64,000 nucleotides of DNA from Streptomyces sp. A2-16 (lineage in GTDB: Bacteria > Actinomycetota > Actinomycetes > Streptomycetales > Streptomycetaceae): contig NZ_CP063808.1 of NCBI RefSeq assembly GCF_018128905.1, positions 5,456,001-5,520,000 of the forward strand, given 5' to 3'. A program made the position numbers and the translations under genes. Position 1 is the first letter of the stretch; every line of letters begins with the position of its first letter. Below the pieces are notes generated by a model. It saw nothing but the letters and a program-made list of their open reading frames with translations, did not search any database and was not told where the DNA came from. This document shows positions 63,719 to 64,000 of this stretch, one piece after another.

Positions 63719-63937
63719 TTAGTCGGCCAGTCGCGCGCGTTCGGGCATGGCCGCGAGCAGGCGGTGAGCCGTCTCCAGGGCCAGCCGCACGTCCCGCGTG
63801 CCGGTGGATACACAGAGCGTGTAGGCGAGGTCGCGGGCCCGTGGGCCCGGTTCGGCCGCGTTCGCGGTCTCCTCGGCCCGCAGCGCCTCGTACTCCTCGA
63901 CGAGCCGCCTCAGGAAGGTGCGGTTCGGTATCAGCAT
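63719..63937 (-). CDS. DUF5133-like small protein
   Basis: A 72-residue protein starting MLIPNRTFLRRLVEEYEAL and containing LAYTLCVSTGTRDV. The start MLxP and the YTLCVxxG motif parallel the DUF5133 protein upstream of glgE. It is mostly helical and lacks a signal peptide. The start at 63937 follows the strong site AGGAGGGGG. Function unknown. It precedes the DUF1206 gene on the same strand. Confidence 0.75.
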   Translation of the reverse strand: MLIPNRTFLRRLVEEYEALRAEETANAAEPGPRARDLAYTLCVSTGTRDVRLALETAHRLLAAMPERARLAD

Positions 63938-63959
63938 CTGGTTCCCCCTCCTCGTGCTC

Positions 63960-64000
63960 TCAGGCCTCGTCCGGTCCGTCGGCCTGCCGCCTCGCGCGGT
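63960..64000 (-). CDS. possible C-terminal end of a gene crossing the window edge
   Basis: A TGA on the minus strand at 63962-63960 closes a frame reading ARRQADGPDEA from the edge. With only 13 codons visible, I cannot identify a family. The 22-base gap before the DUF5133 start would suit an operon. Confidence 0.3.
   Translation of the reverse strand, partial: RARRQADGPDEA

Overview
The window is a chromosomal segment of a high-GC actinomycete, almost certainly a Streptomyces. The evidence is the very high G+C, frequent GTG and TTG starts, 4-bp ATGA/GTGA gene overlaps, and family content typical of the genus: a GlgE-TreS-Mak-GlgB operon, sugar ABC importers without their own ATPase, SpoIIE/RsbW-type regulators, PF04672 methyltransferase, DUF5133, DUF1206 and a SigB/F/G-type sigma factor. 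I saw no rRNA, tRNA, CRISPR array, insertion sequence, prophage or replication origin.

Layout. 1-11.7 kb: mixed metabolic genes: a truncated S9 peptidase, DEAD-box helicase, methyltransferase, a divergent XRE-regulator/tautomerase pair, ComB-like phosphatase, alpha/beta hydrolase, SDR, MHYT membrane sensor, metallophosphoesterase and LLM flavin oxidoreductase. 12.2-21.1 kb: a TauD dioxygenase followed by a fructan-use locus: Tat-exported GH32, divergent binding protein and two permeases, intracellular GH32 and a LacI regulator. Two related palindromes in the divergent promoter region are the probable operators. 21.2-26.5 kb: aldo/keto reductase, LigD-type phosphoesterase, secreted cupin, PAS/GAF/SpoIIE/ATPase phosphatase, and a DoxX-peroxiredoxin pair. 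26.5-28.2 kb: a decayed patch with fragments of an AraC regulator, an MFS exporter and perhaps a histidine kinase, around an intact MarR gene and an orphan response regulator. 28.9-38.7 kb: TetR/SDR pair, ATP-dependent DNA ligase, NPP1-type secreted protein, questin-oxidase-like protein, ArsR-like/MFS pair, GNAT and a hemC paralogue. 38.9-43.3 kb: MarR-controlled ABC exporter, sigma factor, ANTAR protein and a two-domain VOC protein. 43.4-54 kb: alpha-glucan metabolism: GlgX and an ATP-binding regulator on one strand, DUF5133 and glgE-treS-mak-glgB on the other. 54-64 kb: YbdK-like ligase, long-chain acyl-CoA ligase, RsbW-like protein, PRC-barrel protein, type II NADH dehydrogenase, FUSC-type membrane protein, DUF1206 and a second DUF5133 protein.

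How the parts work together. The fructan locus forms one route: extracellular cleavage, import (probably powered by a shared ATPase encoded elsewhere) and intracellular hydrolysis under LacI control. The GlgE operon turns trehalose into branched alpha-glucan through maltose and maltose-1-phosphate, and GlgX can trim the product. The sigma-factor gene and at least three other genes carry upstream sequences resembling the SigB-type consensus GNNT-N14-16-GGGTAY, so part of the window may belong to a stress regulon. I did not find a clearly new multi-gene system. The points most worth checking are the DUF5133 pair, the putative SigB-type promoters, the NPP1 gene with its nested hairpin, and the cluster of deletion remnants.
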